Assembly (NCBI GenBank): GCA_947305005.1
Contig: CAMZCM010000009.1
Span: forward strand, 31,497-95,496
Length of the DNA: 64,000 nt
DNA from: an uncultured Prevotellaceae bacterium
Lineage (GTDB): Bacteria > Bacteroidota > Bacteroidia > Bacteroidales > Bacteroidaceae
Direction: 5' to 3'
The first letter of the stretch is position 1; the number at the start of each line of letters is the position of its first letter. Of this stretch, positions 26,747 through 35,635 are shown piece by piece. A program made the position numbers and the translations under genes. The notes under the pieces were generated by a model that had not been told where the DNA came from, ran no database searches, and worked only from the letters and a program-made list of their open reading frames with translations.

Positions 26747-26771
26747 GCCTCATTTTCCAGAGGCGTTTTTT
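26747..26771 (+). terminator. Terminator after ccsBA
   Basis: GCCTC (26747-26751) pairs with GAGGC (26760-26764), followed by GTTTTTT. It overlaps the end of ccsBA. Confidence 0.8.
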
Positions 26772-26792
26772 GGTCTTACAGAAAAAAAGATG

Positions 26793-26800
26793 TACTTTTG
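26793..26800 (+). promoter_or_regulatory. Promoter of the RidA-like/M16 gene pair
   Basis: TACTTTTG followed by CGG lies 21 bases before ATG 26822. Confidence 0.7.
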
Positions 26801-26821
26801 CGGCCGATTTAGGAACATTGC

Positions 26822-27961
26822 ATGGATTTTAGCACCATTTCTTTCCCAGAACTGGGCGTAACGGCAGAACTTTCCACGTTTGCCCCCGAGGGAAAAATCA
26901 CTGAGCAGCACGCCATTCTTCACGTGGAGTCACGTGGAGATTTGTTCCGTGAGCAGTTCGACCGCATTCGTCAGGCCGAACAGGTTTTGTTGGCACAGCC
27001 TCAGTGTGCAGGTTCTCGCATCATCCTCAAGCGCTACTTCCTCAGCGATGCCACCAACCAGCAGCCCCTCGTCACCATCGACGCTGATTGCTCGGTCAGC
27101 TGCATCCAGCAGGCTCCCCTTGACGGTTCCAAAGTGGCTGCATGGCTTTACCTCGTCCATGACATGGAGGTCGAAAATCAGGATGCTCTTGTCATTGCCC
27201 GTCACAATGGCTACTGCCATCTTTGGAAGTTGGGTATGTGTGCCACCGAAGGCGACAGTGCCCAGCAGACAACAACATTGTTGGAACAGTATGAGGCTGT
27301 GCTGAAAGACTTTGGCGCAACACTGGCCGACAACTGTCTCCGCACCTGGTTCTATGTCCGCGATGTAGATACCCAGTATGCCGGAATGGTAAAAGCTCGT
27401 CGTGAGAATTTCATCGAGCAGGGATTGACCGAGCAGACCCATTATATCGCTTCTACAGGTATTGGCGGCCTGCCAGCCGACACTCGCGCCATTGTGCAAC
27501 TCGGCACCTACGCCCTCACAGGTTTCGACCCACGTCAGCAGCACTATCTCTACGCCAAGACACATCTGAACTCCACTTATGAATATGGTGTCACTTTCGA
27601 GCGTGGCACACGTCTGGATTTTGGCGACCGCCGTCATGTCTTAATCAGCGGTACTGCCAGCATCAACAACAAAGGTGAAGTGGTTCATGTCGGCGATATC
27701 GTCAAGCAGACAGAGCGCATGTGGGAGAATGTCGAGGCGCTCTTGGCAGAAGCAGAGACCACATTCGACGATATCGCACAAATCATTGTCTATCTGCGTG
27801 ATATCAGCGACTACGAGACTGTTCGCCAGATGTTCGAACGTAAGTTCCCCGCGACCCCTTACGTCATTACCCTCGCTCCCGTCTGCCGTCCCACCTGGCT
27901 CATCGAGATGGAGTGTGTCGCCATTCGTGAAATCCACAATGAGGATTTTAAGGATTTCTAA
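26822..27961 (+). CDS. YjgF/RidA-superfamily protein, chorismatase (FkbO/Hyg5)-like architecture
   Basis: This is a 379-residue protein. The C-terminal ~130 residues have the YjgF/YER057c/UK114 pattern (RRHVLISGTASINNKGEVVHVGD; TTFDDIAQIIVYLRDISDY; ending CRPTWLIEMECVAI). The N-terminal part (RTWFYVRDVD; HYIASTGIGGLPAD) makes it resemble two-domain FkbO/Hyg5 chorismatases and related proteins. The reaction cannot be assigned. Its stop TAA shares a base with the ATG of the M16 peptidase, so the two are coupled. Confidence 0.7.
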   Translation: MDFSTISFPELGVTAELSTFAPEGKITEQHAILHVESRGDLFREQFDRIRQAEQVLLAQPQCAGSRIILKRYFLSDATNQQPLVTIDADCSVSCIQQAPLDGSKVAAWLYLVHDMEVENQDALVIARHNGYCHLWKLGMCATEGDSAQQTTTLLEQYEAVLKDFGATLADNCLRTWFYVRDVDTQYAGMVKARRENFIEQGLTEQTHYIASTGIGGLPADTRAIVQLGTYALTGFDPRQQHYLYAKTHLNSTYEYGVTFERGTRLDFGDRRHVLISGTASINNKGEVVHVGDIVKQTERMWENVEALLAEAETTFDDIAQIIVYLRDISDYETVRQMFERKFPATPYVITLAPVCRPTWLIEMECVAIREIHNEDFKDF

Positions 27962-29196
27962 TGAACACCCTTCGTATTATCCTTTCCCCTTCTTCTACCG
28001 ATGTCGTTTATGCCGGCATAGCCGTTGCTACCGGCACACGTCATGAGCTGGACACCGAAAGTGGCATGGCCCATTTGGTGGAGCACATGACGTTCAAGGG
28101 TACTAACCACCTTTCTTCCACTCAGATTCTCAACCGGATAGAGCGCGTTGGTGGCGACCTCAATGCCTATACGGGTAAGGAAGAAACTATATACTATGTC
28201 ACCTTCCTGCGCCAACACCTTCATCGCGCCCTTCCCCTGTTGATGGATATCGTCTTCGACAGCACCTATCCGCAGACCGAACTGGAGAAGGAAGTGGAAG
28301 TGGTCATCGATGAAATCGAGAGTTACAACGATTCGCCTGCTGAACTTATCTACGATGAATTCGAGAGTTTGCTCTTTCCTAATCACCCTCTGGGCCGCAA
28401 TATCTTGGGCGATGCCGACCGCCTCCGCCAATATCGCAGCGAAGATCTCCAACGCTTTGTCCAACGCACTTATAGCCCCGAGCAAGCCGTTTTATTCGTA
28501 AAGGGAAATGTCAGCATGGCGGACGTGAAGAAAGCTTTTCAAGGAAAGGACTGGTCGCTGCTGCCAACTGAGAATATTCCCTCCGCACAAAAGCGACAGG
28601 CTCCCATTCTCCCGAAGAAGGAACATGGGGAAGCGTCCACTATCATCCACAAGCCTGTTCATCAGGCTCACGTGATGCTGGGTGCTCGTGCCTATGCCGC
28701 TACCGATCCCCGTTATTACGGACTGTTCCTGCTGAACAACCTCTTGGGCGGTCCCGCCATGAACTCGCGCCTAAGCCTTGCTTTGCGCGAACGCGCCGGC
28801 CTCGTCTATACGGTAGAAAGTGCTGTTACAGCTTATACCGATACGGGGGTCTGGTCGGTCTATTTCGGCTGCGATCCAGAAGATGTGCGTCGTTGTCTGC
28901 GACTTGTCCATCATGAGCTTCGTCGTCTGGTGGACACACCGCTGGGCCCTCGCGCCCTTGATGCCGCCAAGCAACAGCTCATCGGACAGATTGGAATCAG
29001 CTACGATCATTTTGAAAACGTAGCCTTGAGCACGGCCAAACGTTTCCTACACGACGGTTATTACCGTTCACCAGAAGAAATCATCCATTCCATCGAAGCT
29101 TTAACAGCCGAAGGCCTACAAGCCATCGCTGCCGAGGTCCTGGATCCTGCAAATCTCATGACCCTCATCTACCAGCCCGAAGAGGCTCACAAATAG
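27961..29196 (+). CDS. M16-family zinc metallopeptidase (processing peptidase-like)
   Basis: This is a 411-residue protein with the inverted zinc motif HLVEH (His38, Glu41, His42) and the downstream Glu in VVIDEIESYNDSP. It has two pitrilysin-type half domains (second half LGARAYAATDPRYYGLFLLNNLLGG; RERAGLVYTVES). No signal peptide is visible, so it is probably cytoplasmic. It is similar in size to mitochondrial-processing-peptidase-like bacterial proteins. Its last ten bases overlap the converging WbqC-like gene. Confidence 0.88.
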   Translation: MNTLRIILSPSSTDVVYAGIAVATGTRHELDTESGMAHLVEHMTFKGTNHLSSTQILNRIERVGGDLNAYTGKEETIYYVTFLRQHLHRALPLLMDIVFDSTYPQTELEKEVEVVIDEIESYNDSPAELIYDEFESLLFPNHPLGRNILGDADRLRQYRSEDLQRFVQRTYSPEQAVLFVKGNVSMADVKKAFQGKDWSLLPTENIPSAQKRQAPILPKKEHGEASTIIHKPVHQAHVMLGARAYAATDPRYYGLFLLNNLLGGPAMNSRLSLALRERAGLVYTVESAVTAYTDTGVWSVYFGCDPEDVRRCLRLVHHELRRLVDTPLGPRALDAAKQQLIGQIGISYDHFENVALSTAKRFLHDGYYRSPEEIIHSIEALTAEGLQAIAAEVLDPANLMTLIYQPEEAHK

Positions 29197-29723
29197 AAAA
29201 TCGCTTCCGGCCCCATATTGAAAAGGAGATCCACGATGCTCAGGTCGGACAGGAAGCCAAGACGTTGCTGAAAAACTTGATAATAAGGTGTAACCGTTCC
29301 TTCTACACTGCGACGCAGGTTTGAGGGAACGGTTTGTTCGATATCAATGAGCCTGCACACCAATTCGTGTAGCGCCGCATTGAAGTCAACGAGGTAGTCG
29401 TGCGTACGCGAATGATAAAAAGGCGCGAATTCATCAGCATAATATTCAAAAAACGGGCTCTTGCCATAGGCCGTTCGTAGGGCGCTCCAGTGGTGATGAC
29501 GCCAGTTGCCATGTTCGCTGATTCGGATGTCGCGGATGGGGACATGACTCGAAGCTGCCTCCACAGGGATAATCAGATTCGCCGGACCATCGGGCATTGC
29601 GATAGTGCAACGATTACGAATCGTCTGCTTCACATAGTGTTCTTCCGTATGAATAGTAGTATCCTCACTCGCGTGAAACAAACGATACCATGAAATGGGA
29701 GCAAGATAGGCAGTAGTCAGCAA
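29187..29723 (-). CDS. WbqC-like family protein
   Basis: This is a 178-residue protein. The start TAYLAPISWYRLFHA, the central HWSALRTAYGKSPFFEYY and FAPFYHSRTHDYLVDFN segments match the WbqC-like family, found in polysaccharide loci and as single genes in Bacteroidetes; the function is not established. The only suitable start is TTG, 12 bases after the stop of the upstream methyltransferase gene; no ATG is in frame. It is last in the sufCD-led operon. Confidence 0.8.
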   Translation of the reverse strand: MLTTAYLAPISWYRLFHASEDTTIHTEEHYVKQTIRNRCTIAMPDGPANLIIPVEAASSHVPIRDIRISEHGNWRHHHWSALRTAYGKSPFFEYYADEFAPFYHSRTHDYLVDFNAALHELVCRLIDIEQTVPSNLRRSVEGTVTPYYQVFQQRLGFLSDLSIVDLLFNMGPEAIFYL

Positions 29724-29735
29724 AATAATGAAGAT

Positions 29736-30962
29736 TTAAAGACGTTCGACACGAATGAGCACTTTCTGGTTATCCGCAAGCGTTGTTGCGATGAAATGGA
29801 TATTTCCGCCTTCCTTCAGATGTAGTTGCTTGCGTAAGTTCACAACAGATATAGGGAAGCCACGAACGGTGAGATCTGCAGCATCGATACCTTCCAAGAG
29901 ACGCTTCAGGTCTTTCTTGCTGAAGGTTGCGTGGTCAAGAACCCGCCATTGCCGCCCTGGGAAATTAGTAAGATGCTCCTCAGCTCCATAGAGATGAGAA
30001 TGGTGCGCAAGTTTCTGCACGGGATAGCGCCGGCAGACGCTCTTATAAGCCCCAGCTTTCATAATGCCCGCATTGGGTTCATAGAGGAACGGAGGCAACC
30101 CGCCGTCCCAGTTGCCAATCACCAACGGTGCATCTTTTTCCTGCTGAAGCGTGAAGCGGAACTCAGAGATGATATTCAGTGGAAGGGCAGCTTCTATATC
30201 CGCACAACAGATAGGAATAACGTCGCGTCGCCGATTTGGCCCCATCACCAACAGCAGCTCCTTGCACTCGCCCTCCACACAGACCACGTGCACCTCAGCG
30301 ATTCCCTCTAAAGAACGCAAGGCGGCAGTGATGTCAAGCATAGGGGATAATTTAATGATGGTATAAACCGAGTTTTTTCTCAGTTGTTCCTGCAAGGCAC
30401 AGACATCGGGCGTGCAATCCTCGATACGGGCCACCTTTCGTCCGGCATCGTCGCGACGGGCCGGGTCGATGAACAGGAAGGTGACAGGCAGGAAAAAGTC
30501 CGATGCATCGCCACAGACGACCTCTGCATGGGCGCAACCCATCAAGGGCAGGTTATTGCGGGCCAGATTACAGAGGTCAACATTGCGTTCGACATAGACA
30601 GCTTGTTTGAACAGCGGAGCGATGGCCATGAAATCGATGCCAAGACCACCAGTCAAATCGCAGAAAATCGGCCCGTCTCCCTCCCATTTTGTGGGCGGCA
30701 TCGCCTCTAACAACCGACGAACCACGTGTCGTTTATACATCGCTGTCGTCTCGCTTGAACATTGTTCCATGCTCAAGCGCGGGGGAAAGAGGAAGCCGTC
30801 AGTGGCAGCGCAAGCGGGTAACTTACGTGCTGCCAACTGACGGCCTTCTATCTGTTGAAGCGCTATACGCAAATCTACATCTGTCGGCACAGGCCGAAGC
30901 GCCAACTGACAGACGTCATCGTTGGCATGTTTACGAATGTATTCTTGCGTCGCACGGTTCAC
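29736..30962 (-). CDS. SAM-dependent methyltransferase with THUMP-like domain
   Basis: This is a 408-residue protein. The Rossmann SAM motif FCDLTGGLGIDFMAIAP is followed by AVYVERNVDLCNLARNN and the FLFIDPARRD motif. The C-terminus (KKDLKRLLEGIDAADLTVRGFPISV) fits the THUMP-like domain. It probably modifies RNA, but the target is unknown. It starts with GTG inside the stop of the TlpA-like gene (GTGA overlap), so expression depends on the upstream gene. Confidence 0.82.
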   Translation of the reverse strand: MNRATQEYIRKHANDDVCQLALRPVPTDVDLRIALQQIEGRQLAARKLPACAATDGFLFPPRLSMEQCSSETTAMYKRHVVRRLLEAMPPTKWEGDGPIFCDLTGGLGIDFMAIAPLFKQAVYVERNVDLCNLARNNLPLMGCAHAEVVCGDASDFFLPVTFLFIDPARRDDAGRKVARIEDCTPDVCALQEQLRKNSVYTIIKLSPMLDITAALRSLEGIAEVHVVCVEGECKELLLVMGPNRRRDVIPICCADIEAALPLNIISEFRFTLQQEKDAPLVIGNWDGGLPPFLYEPNAGIMKAGAYKSVCRRYPVQKLAHHSHLYGAEEHLTNFPGRQWRVLDHATFSKKDLKRLLEGIDAADLTVRGFPISVVNLRKQLHLKEGGNIHFIATTLADNQKVLIRVERL

Positions 30963-32068
30963 TTTAAGAGCTCGCCTACTATTTCTGCAAGCTTGTCGCC
31001 GCGCAGGTCACGTGCAACAATCTTACCATCCTTGATAAGCACGGTGGCCGGGATAGCACGCACACCATAGAGGCTGGCGCCCTCGCAGTCCCAACCCTTG
31101 AGGTCAGAGATCTGCGGCCAGGTGATGCCCAGCTCCACAATCGCTTGCTTCCAAGCATTAACATCTTTATCCAAGCTGACACCGATGATTTCAAAGCCTT
31201 GAGCATGATACTGCTCATAGGCAGCCTTCACGTTAGGCATCTCCCCACGACAGGGACCACACCAGCTGGCCCAGAAGTCAATCAACAGGACCTTCGCCTT
31301 GGCAGCTACTTCGCCAACGCTCAGCTCGTTGCCCTCTGGGGTCTTGGCCTTGATATCCTTGAATGGTTTACCGACGGCTGTCACGGCCTTCAGCGCATAG
31401 AGCTCGCGCAGACTTTGGATATCCTCGTTGTCACTGTTTTCAGGAATAGCAGCCAGCTGCTCATTTACAAAATCGTCACCTAAGGCACCAGCATACATCA
31501 CAAGATAGGTCTGCCCCACGACGTTGTCGATATTTTCCTGAATAAAATTTCTATAGATGTCCATCGACTGATCCTGTAGGTCGTTTAATTGCTTCTCGGC
31601 ATCAGCCTTAGCTTCATCCGTAGCACTCAAATCGTTGAGGACACCAAAAATCTGTTGCGCTTTCTGGTTGAGTTCGTACTCCTGTGCGGACAATGCTGAC
31701 AGCGCCTCGTTAGCCGGTGTTCCACAAATCTCAGCACTCTTGTTCTGCGCAGTATCCAATTTGATGGTGATAGATCCATTCTCCAAGGCAAACTGAGTGG
31801 CCAGTGCCAAGTCAGGATTGGCATTCGAACGCCAAATCACATACCGCATAACAGCAGTATCCTGCACGCCCTCAAAGACAAACTTTCCTCCCTTGACAAG
31901 GACAATCTGAATCGTATCAACATCGTTCATTCCCCTGACATCGGCCAAAATCACCGTGTCTCCATTTTCAGCGCCTGTGACATAACCTGTTACCTTATAA
32001 CCCTTTTTGTTACAGGCAGCTACGCAAAGCAACAATGCAACTGCAGCCAATGATAGTAGTTTTTTCAT
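30959..32068 (-). CDS. TlpA-like thioredoxin lipoprotein with DUF4369-type N-terminus
   Basis: This is a 369-residue lipoprotein (VAACNKK). The N-terminal beta domain (KVTGYVTGAENGDTVILAD) is of the DUF4369 type common in Bacteroidetes. A helical linker covers about 110-220. The C-terminal thioredoxin domain has the active site WASWCGPCRGEMP and a cis-proline segment AIPATVLIKDG. It is a periplasmic thiol-disulfide reductase, perhaps serving heme proteins or folding. The gene lies 16 bases after ybeY. Confidence 0.88.
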   Translation of the reverse strand: MKKLLSLAAVALLLCVAACNKKGYKVTGYVTGAENGDTVILADVRGMNDVDTIQIVLVKGGKFVFEGVQDTAVMRYVIWRSNANPDLALATQFALENGSITIKLDTAQNKSAEICGTPANEALSALSAQEYELNQKAQQIFGVLNDLSATDEAKADAEKQLNDLQDQSMDIYRNFIQENIDNVVGQTYLVMYAGALGDDFVNEQLAAIPENSDNEDIQSLRELYALKAVTAVGKPFKDIKAKTPEGNELSVGEVAAKAKVLLIDFWASWCGPCRGEMPNVKAAYEQYHAQGFEIIGVSLDKDVNAWKQAIVELGITWPQISDLKGWDCEGASLYGVRAIPATVLIKDGKIVARDLRGDKLAEIVGELLK

Positions 32069-32084
32069 AGACTTTCTCTGTTAG

Positions 32085-32519
32085 TTATTTATTCGTTGAT
32101 ATTTCCTTGTTTAGTTTTTCCAACGCACGATTTTCTGCAGCCTCCATGATTTCCCGTTCCCCAGGCCCTTTGTCATTGATGCCACAGAGATGAAGGATGC
32201 CGTGAATGATGACACGATGCAGTTCCTGCTCGTAAGAAAAACCGATTTCATCGGCATTTGAGTGCACCGTATCAAGACTGATGAACAGGTCACCGCCGAT
32301 GGAAATGGTGCTGCTATTGTCAAAGGTGATGATATCTGTGTAGTAGTCGTGCTGCAGGAACTGACGGTTCACTCGCAGGATCTCTTCATCATCCACGAAG
32401 ATATAAGCGATGTCGCCGACGCGACGGCCATAATCGGCCGCTACCGCCTGCACCCAAGCCCTGATCCTATCCTGATTGATGGCTGGCATCTCTACGCCTA
32501 TGGTTTGAAACGAGATCAT
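32085..32519 (-). CDS. ybeY: Endoribonuclease YbeY (16S rRNA maturation)
   Basis: This is a 144-residue protein with the zinc motif HGILHLCGINDK preceded by VIIHG. It also has the conserved FVDDEEILRVNRQFLQHDYYTDIITF segment. It is a metal-dependent RNase that matures the 16S rRNA 3' end. The ATG overlaps the sufD stop (ATGA), so the two are coupled. Confidence 0.93.
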   Translation of the reverse strand: MISFQTIGVEMPAINQDRIRAWVQAVAADYGRRVGDIAYIFVDDEEILRVNRQFLQHDYYTDIITFDNSSTISIGGDLFISLDTVHSNADEIGFSYEQELHRVIIHGILHLCGINDKGPGEREIMEAAENRALEKLNKEISTNK

Positions 32520-33703
32520 TTCTTACACAATTTGCAGTTTTCGCAGGAACGGAAGCGTTTCTCCACCTGCACAGCCAGTCGCTGGCGAAGCGCCTCCAGC
32601 GGCACCTCATTTAGCACCTCACTGGCGAAGGCCTGCTTTAGCAGGGTGTGAGCCTCCACTGGCCCTATGCCGCGCTGGCTCATATAGAACAGGGCGTCGT
32701 TGTTCAGCTGTCCTACGGTAGAGCCGTGCGAACACTTCACGTCGTCCGCATAAATCTCTAACATCGGCTGTGTCCACATCCGCGCTTCTTCCGTGCACAC
32801 CAGGTTCGCATTTCGTTCCTGAGAGTCGGTCTGCTGGGCACCTTCGCGCACCAGCACCTTACCGGCAAAAGCGCCTGTTGATTGCTGATCCACCACATAT
32901 TTATAAAGCTCACGACTCGTGCAGGCCTGAGCCACATGGTCTATGAGCGTGTTGTTGTCCACATGCTGCGAGCCGCTGGTGATAGCACAACCGAGCAGTT
33001 GAACATCGGCGCCCTCACCCATCAGACGTACGTCCGTCTGGTTGCGGGTCACTCCGCCAGCCAACGTGAACACCGTATGTGTCAGATGGCCGCCAGCTGC
33101 GACATTCGCGAACACCTGATGGAAACGGTGACAACGCTCGTGTGTGTCTTCGATGTCATAGAATTCTACGCGAGCCCCTTCGCCCACGAAGACCTCCGTC
33201 ACCTGCGTCGTCAGGAAATTCTGTCCCGCCTCCGCTTTCTCATTCAGAATAATCTGCACTTCTGCACCAGCCTCAGCAATAATCATCATCCTACGGTTCT
33301 GCATCAGTGGTGCAATAGCGCCCAAGGTATTCGTGATCTGCACGGGATGTTCCTTTTTCTCCCCTGCTGTCACATGAATCACCATCAGGTCCTGTACCAG
33401 CATCGTGTTCAGCGCTGTGACGCCGTCGGCATTCACATCTGCTAAGGTGCCATAGAGCGCAGCCACCTTGTCATCCGACAGTTCTTGCTCTAAGGCAGCC
33501 CGTGTCTGAATGCCGTAGTTGGGCGCAAACGCCTGAGCCACCTCTGTATATTTATAGCGCTCCACCTTTTGCGTGGGGAAGCCCAAGCGCGCAAAAGCCG
33601 CAACCGCCTCGTCGCGACGAGCGTTCAAAATCACCGATGAACCCGCATCAATTCGCTTGCGTTCGGCTTCGAAGAACTGGATATATTGGTTCGTCTCTTT
33701 CAA
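32516..33703 (-). CDS. sufD: Fe-S cluster assembly protein SufD
   Basis: This is a 395-residue SufB/D-family scaffold subunit. It has the right-handed beta-helix core (YDIEDTHERCHRFHQVFANV; DNNTLIDHVAQACTSRELYKYVVD; VKCSHGSTVGQLNNDALFYMSQRGI) and ends with CENCKLCKK. With SufB and SufC it forms the SufBCD complex that builds Fe-S clusters. The likely start is TTG, four bases after the sufC stop; no in-frame ATG fits. Confidence 0.9.
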   Translation of the reverse strand: MKETNQYIQFFEAERKRIDAGSSVILNARRDEAVAAFARLGFPTQKVERYKYTEVAQAFAPNYGIQTRAALEQELSDDKVAALYGTLADVNADGVTALNTMLVQDLMVIHVTAGEKKEHPVQITNTLGAIAPLMQNRRMMIIAEAGAEVQIILNEKAEAGQNFLTTQVTEVFVGEGARVEFYDIEDTHERCHRFHQVFANVAAGGHLTHTVFTLAGGVTRNQTDVRLMGEGADVQLLGCAITSGSQHVDNNTLIDHVAQACTSRELYKYVVDQQSTGAFAGKVLVREGAQQTDSQERNANLVCTEEARMWTQPMLEIYADDVKCSHGSTVGQLNNDALFYMSQRGIGPVEAHTLLKQAFASEVLNEVPLEALRQRLAVQVEKRFRSCENCKLCKK

Positions 33704-33707
33704 TGTC

Positions 33708-34460
33708 TCAATCTTTCAAAGTCTCTTTCACCCAGTCGAATCCTCGCTCTTCAATCTCCATCGCCAACTCTGGGCCGCCATTCATCACGATACGTCCGTC
33801 AATCAGCACATGCACGAAATCCGGCTTCAGATAATCCAGCAAACGCTGATAGTGCGTAATCACAATCGCCGAAGTCTCAGGTGTGCGCAGCTTATTGAAG
33901 CCTTCAGCCACGATACGTAGGGCATCCACGTCGAGTCCGGAGTCCGTCTCGTCCAGGATGCACATCGTGGGCTCCAGCATCGCCATCTGGAAAATCTCGT
34001 TGCGTTTCTTCTCACCACCGCTGAAACCTTCGTTCACAGAGCGGCTGGTCAGTTTGTTGTCCAAAGCCACAATCTGACGTTTCTCACGCATCAGCTTCAG
34101 GAATGCGCCAGCGTCCAGCGGTTCCAGCCCTTGGTACTTACGTTTGGCGTTTAGCGCTGCCCGCATGAAATTTACCATCGACACGCCGGGAATCTCCACC
34201 GGCTGTTGAAACGACAGGAACAGTCCCTCATGAGAACGTTCGTCGGGGGACATCGCCAGCAAATCCTTGCCGTTAAAGGTCACCGAGCCCTCCGTCACTG
34301 TGTAGGCCGGATGTCCTACGAGTACGTTAGACAGTGTAGATTTTCCTGCGCCGTTCTGTCCCATCAGCGCATGGATTTCGCCGGGTTTGATCGTCAAATC
34401 AATCCCTTTCAATATCTCTTTGCCATCGATTGTGGCATGCAGGTTCTTTATCTCCAGCAT
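33708..34460 (-). CDS. sufC: Fe-S cluster assembly ATPase SufC
   Basis: This is a 250-residue ABC-type ATPase: Walker A GQNGAGKSTLS, signature FSGGEKKRNEIFQ, Walker B CILDETDSGLDVDAL. It energizes the SufBCD complex. The start MLEIKNLHATIDG at 34460 is chosen because the promoter at 34485-34492 would place the RNA start downstream of the longer ATG at 34487. The usual sufB gene is not upstream; prsW is. Confidence 0.95.
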   Translation of the reverse strand: MLEIKNLHATIDGKEILKGIDLTIKPGEIHALMGQNGAGKSTLSNVLVGHPAYTVTEGSVTFNGKDLLAMSPDERSHEGLFLSFQQPVEIPGVSMVNFMRAALNAKRKYQGLEPLDAGAFLKLMREKRQIVALDNKLTSRSVNEGFSGGEKKRNEIFQMAMLEPTMCILDETDSGLDVDALRIVAEGFNKLRTPETSAIVITHYQRLLDYLKPDFVHVLIDGRIVMNGGPELAMEIEERGFDWVKETLKD

Positions 34461-34484
34461 TTTCTTTTTCGCATTTTGTGGCGG

Positions 34485-34492
34485 CAAAGATA
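34485..34492 (-). promoter_or_regulatory. Promoter of the sufCD operon
   Basis: TATCTTTG followed by CCG lies in the gap between prsW and sufC, so sufC is first in its operon. Confidence 0.75.
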
Positions 34493-34538
34493 TAGCTTTT
34501 TCATGGCACAGCCAAATAAAGCCCTAATTTTTCAGCGC

Positions 34539-35255
34539 TTACCAGCCTTTCGCCATGAAATCTCTCTTGTCTCGTTCTATCATTATCAGCACTTTCGTTT
34601 GGGCCAACTTGTGCAGCTTGATGCAGAAGTAAATCAGGACTATGAAGCTCAGACCGCCGATATAGGGATTCACTTCCCCACTCATCGCCAAAGCATCGTA
34701 GATGCCGTGAACCAATACAGGAGCAAACAAAATCAACAGTGCGTTCTTCAATGAGGGATTCACGAAATGATAGACCGAATAATAATAGCCCATCAACACT
34801 GCAAAAGCATAATGTCCGGGAACAGCCAGAAGCGCACGGGCTATCGCCACCCCCATCCAATCTTCAGAGCCCAGCACATAAAAGATATTCTCGATGGCTG
34901 CAAATCCCAAGCCCACGCAGACCGCATAGACGATGCCGTCGAAGTGTTCATCGAAAAACGGATTCTTACGTAACACCATCCACAGCGCTAACAGCTTGGC
35001 CATTTCCTCTGGCACAGCAGCCACACAGAAAGCCTGTATCGTGGTACCAATAACATTCGTCGGAGCACCGCTACCAAACAGTGCAGCACTGATTCCGGAT
35101 TCCACAACAGCTACGGGAAAACAGATGACTACGCCCCACAGCACCGCTTTCAAAAGCCATGATGTCGGTTCCGGCTGCGCATCCTTTTTCCAGATGTACA
35201 AAAACAACAATATCGCTGGCAACAATGCCGCTCCTAAAATAATCACAATGCCCAT
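34539..35255 (-). CDS. PrsW-family intramembrane metalloprotease
   Basis: This is a 238-residue protein with about six or seven membrane helices. The CPBP/PrsW motifs are present: EEMAK (glutamates in PEEMAKLLALW), a histidine in GHYAFAVLMGYYYS, and HGIYD near the C-terminus. PrsW proteases cleave membrane proteins such as anti-sigma factors; the target here is unknown. It has its own promoter and is not part of the suf operon. Confidence 0.87.
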   Translation of the reverse strand: MGIVIILGAALLPAILLFLYIWKKDAQPEPTSWLLKAVLWGVVICFPVAVVESGISAALFGSGAPTNVIGTTIQAFCVAAVPEEMAKLLALWMVLRKNPFFDEHFDGIVYAVCVGLGFAAIENIFYVLGSEDWMGVAIARALLAVPGHYAFAVLMGYYYSVYHFVNPSLKNALLILFAPVLVHGIYDALAMSGEVNPYIGGLSFIVLIYFCIKLHKLAQTKVLIMIERDKRDFMAKGW

Positions 35256-35285
35256 CTTTTACACAATCTATTAAATATGACTTCG

Positions 35286-35293
35286 CAAAAGTA
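35286..35293 (-). promoter_or_regulatory. prsW promoter
   Basis: TACTTTTG followed by CG on the minus strand lies 31 bases before the ATG. The gap 35256-35635 holds this and the left inverted-repeat arm of the vapE unit. Confidence 0.65.
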
Positions 35294-35481
35294 CAGATTA
35301 AAATCCAAATAAATGATACAAACGGATGATTTAACGACAAAAATCTGGTTTTATTTGGGAGGAAAGGGATTGGACCAATATTTGTAGCATCGTAATTCTT
35401 TCAATGATCCTTGTTGACAAAGAAGATAATATTTATATAGTGGATGCGGAGGTTAAACTACTACATCCTTAAAAAGCTGAC

Positions 35482-35613
35482 TTTCGAAAAACACCTACCA
35501 TCCTACCCATAAGGGGCGATGAGGCCGCTGTGGCAGCAGGTTTTGGAATGGGTAGGTGTTGCGTGAACACCTACCCATACACCTACCCATTTTGTACCCA
35601 AAGACCTACCCAT
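35482..35613 (+). repeat. Left inverted-repeat arm of the vapE unit
   Basis: It contains CCTACCC/GGGTAGG at 35502, 35550, 35570, 35582 and 35605, and a perfect 13-bp palindrome (35548-35560 with 35566-35578, 5-base loop). It ends 22 bases from the vapE stop. Confidence 0.85.
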
Positions 35614-35635
35614 CGTAGGTTCTTGGACAACGTCC

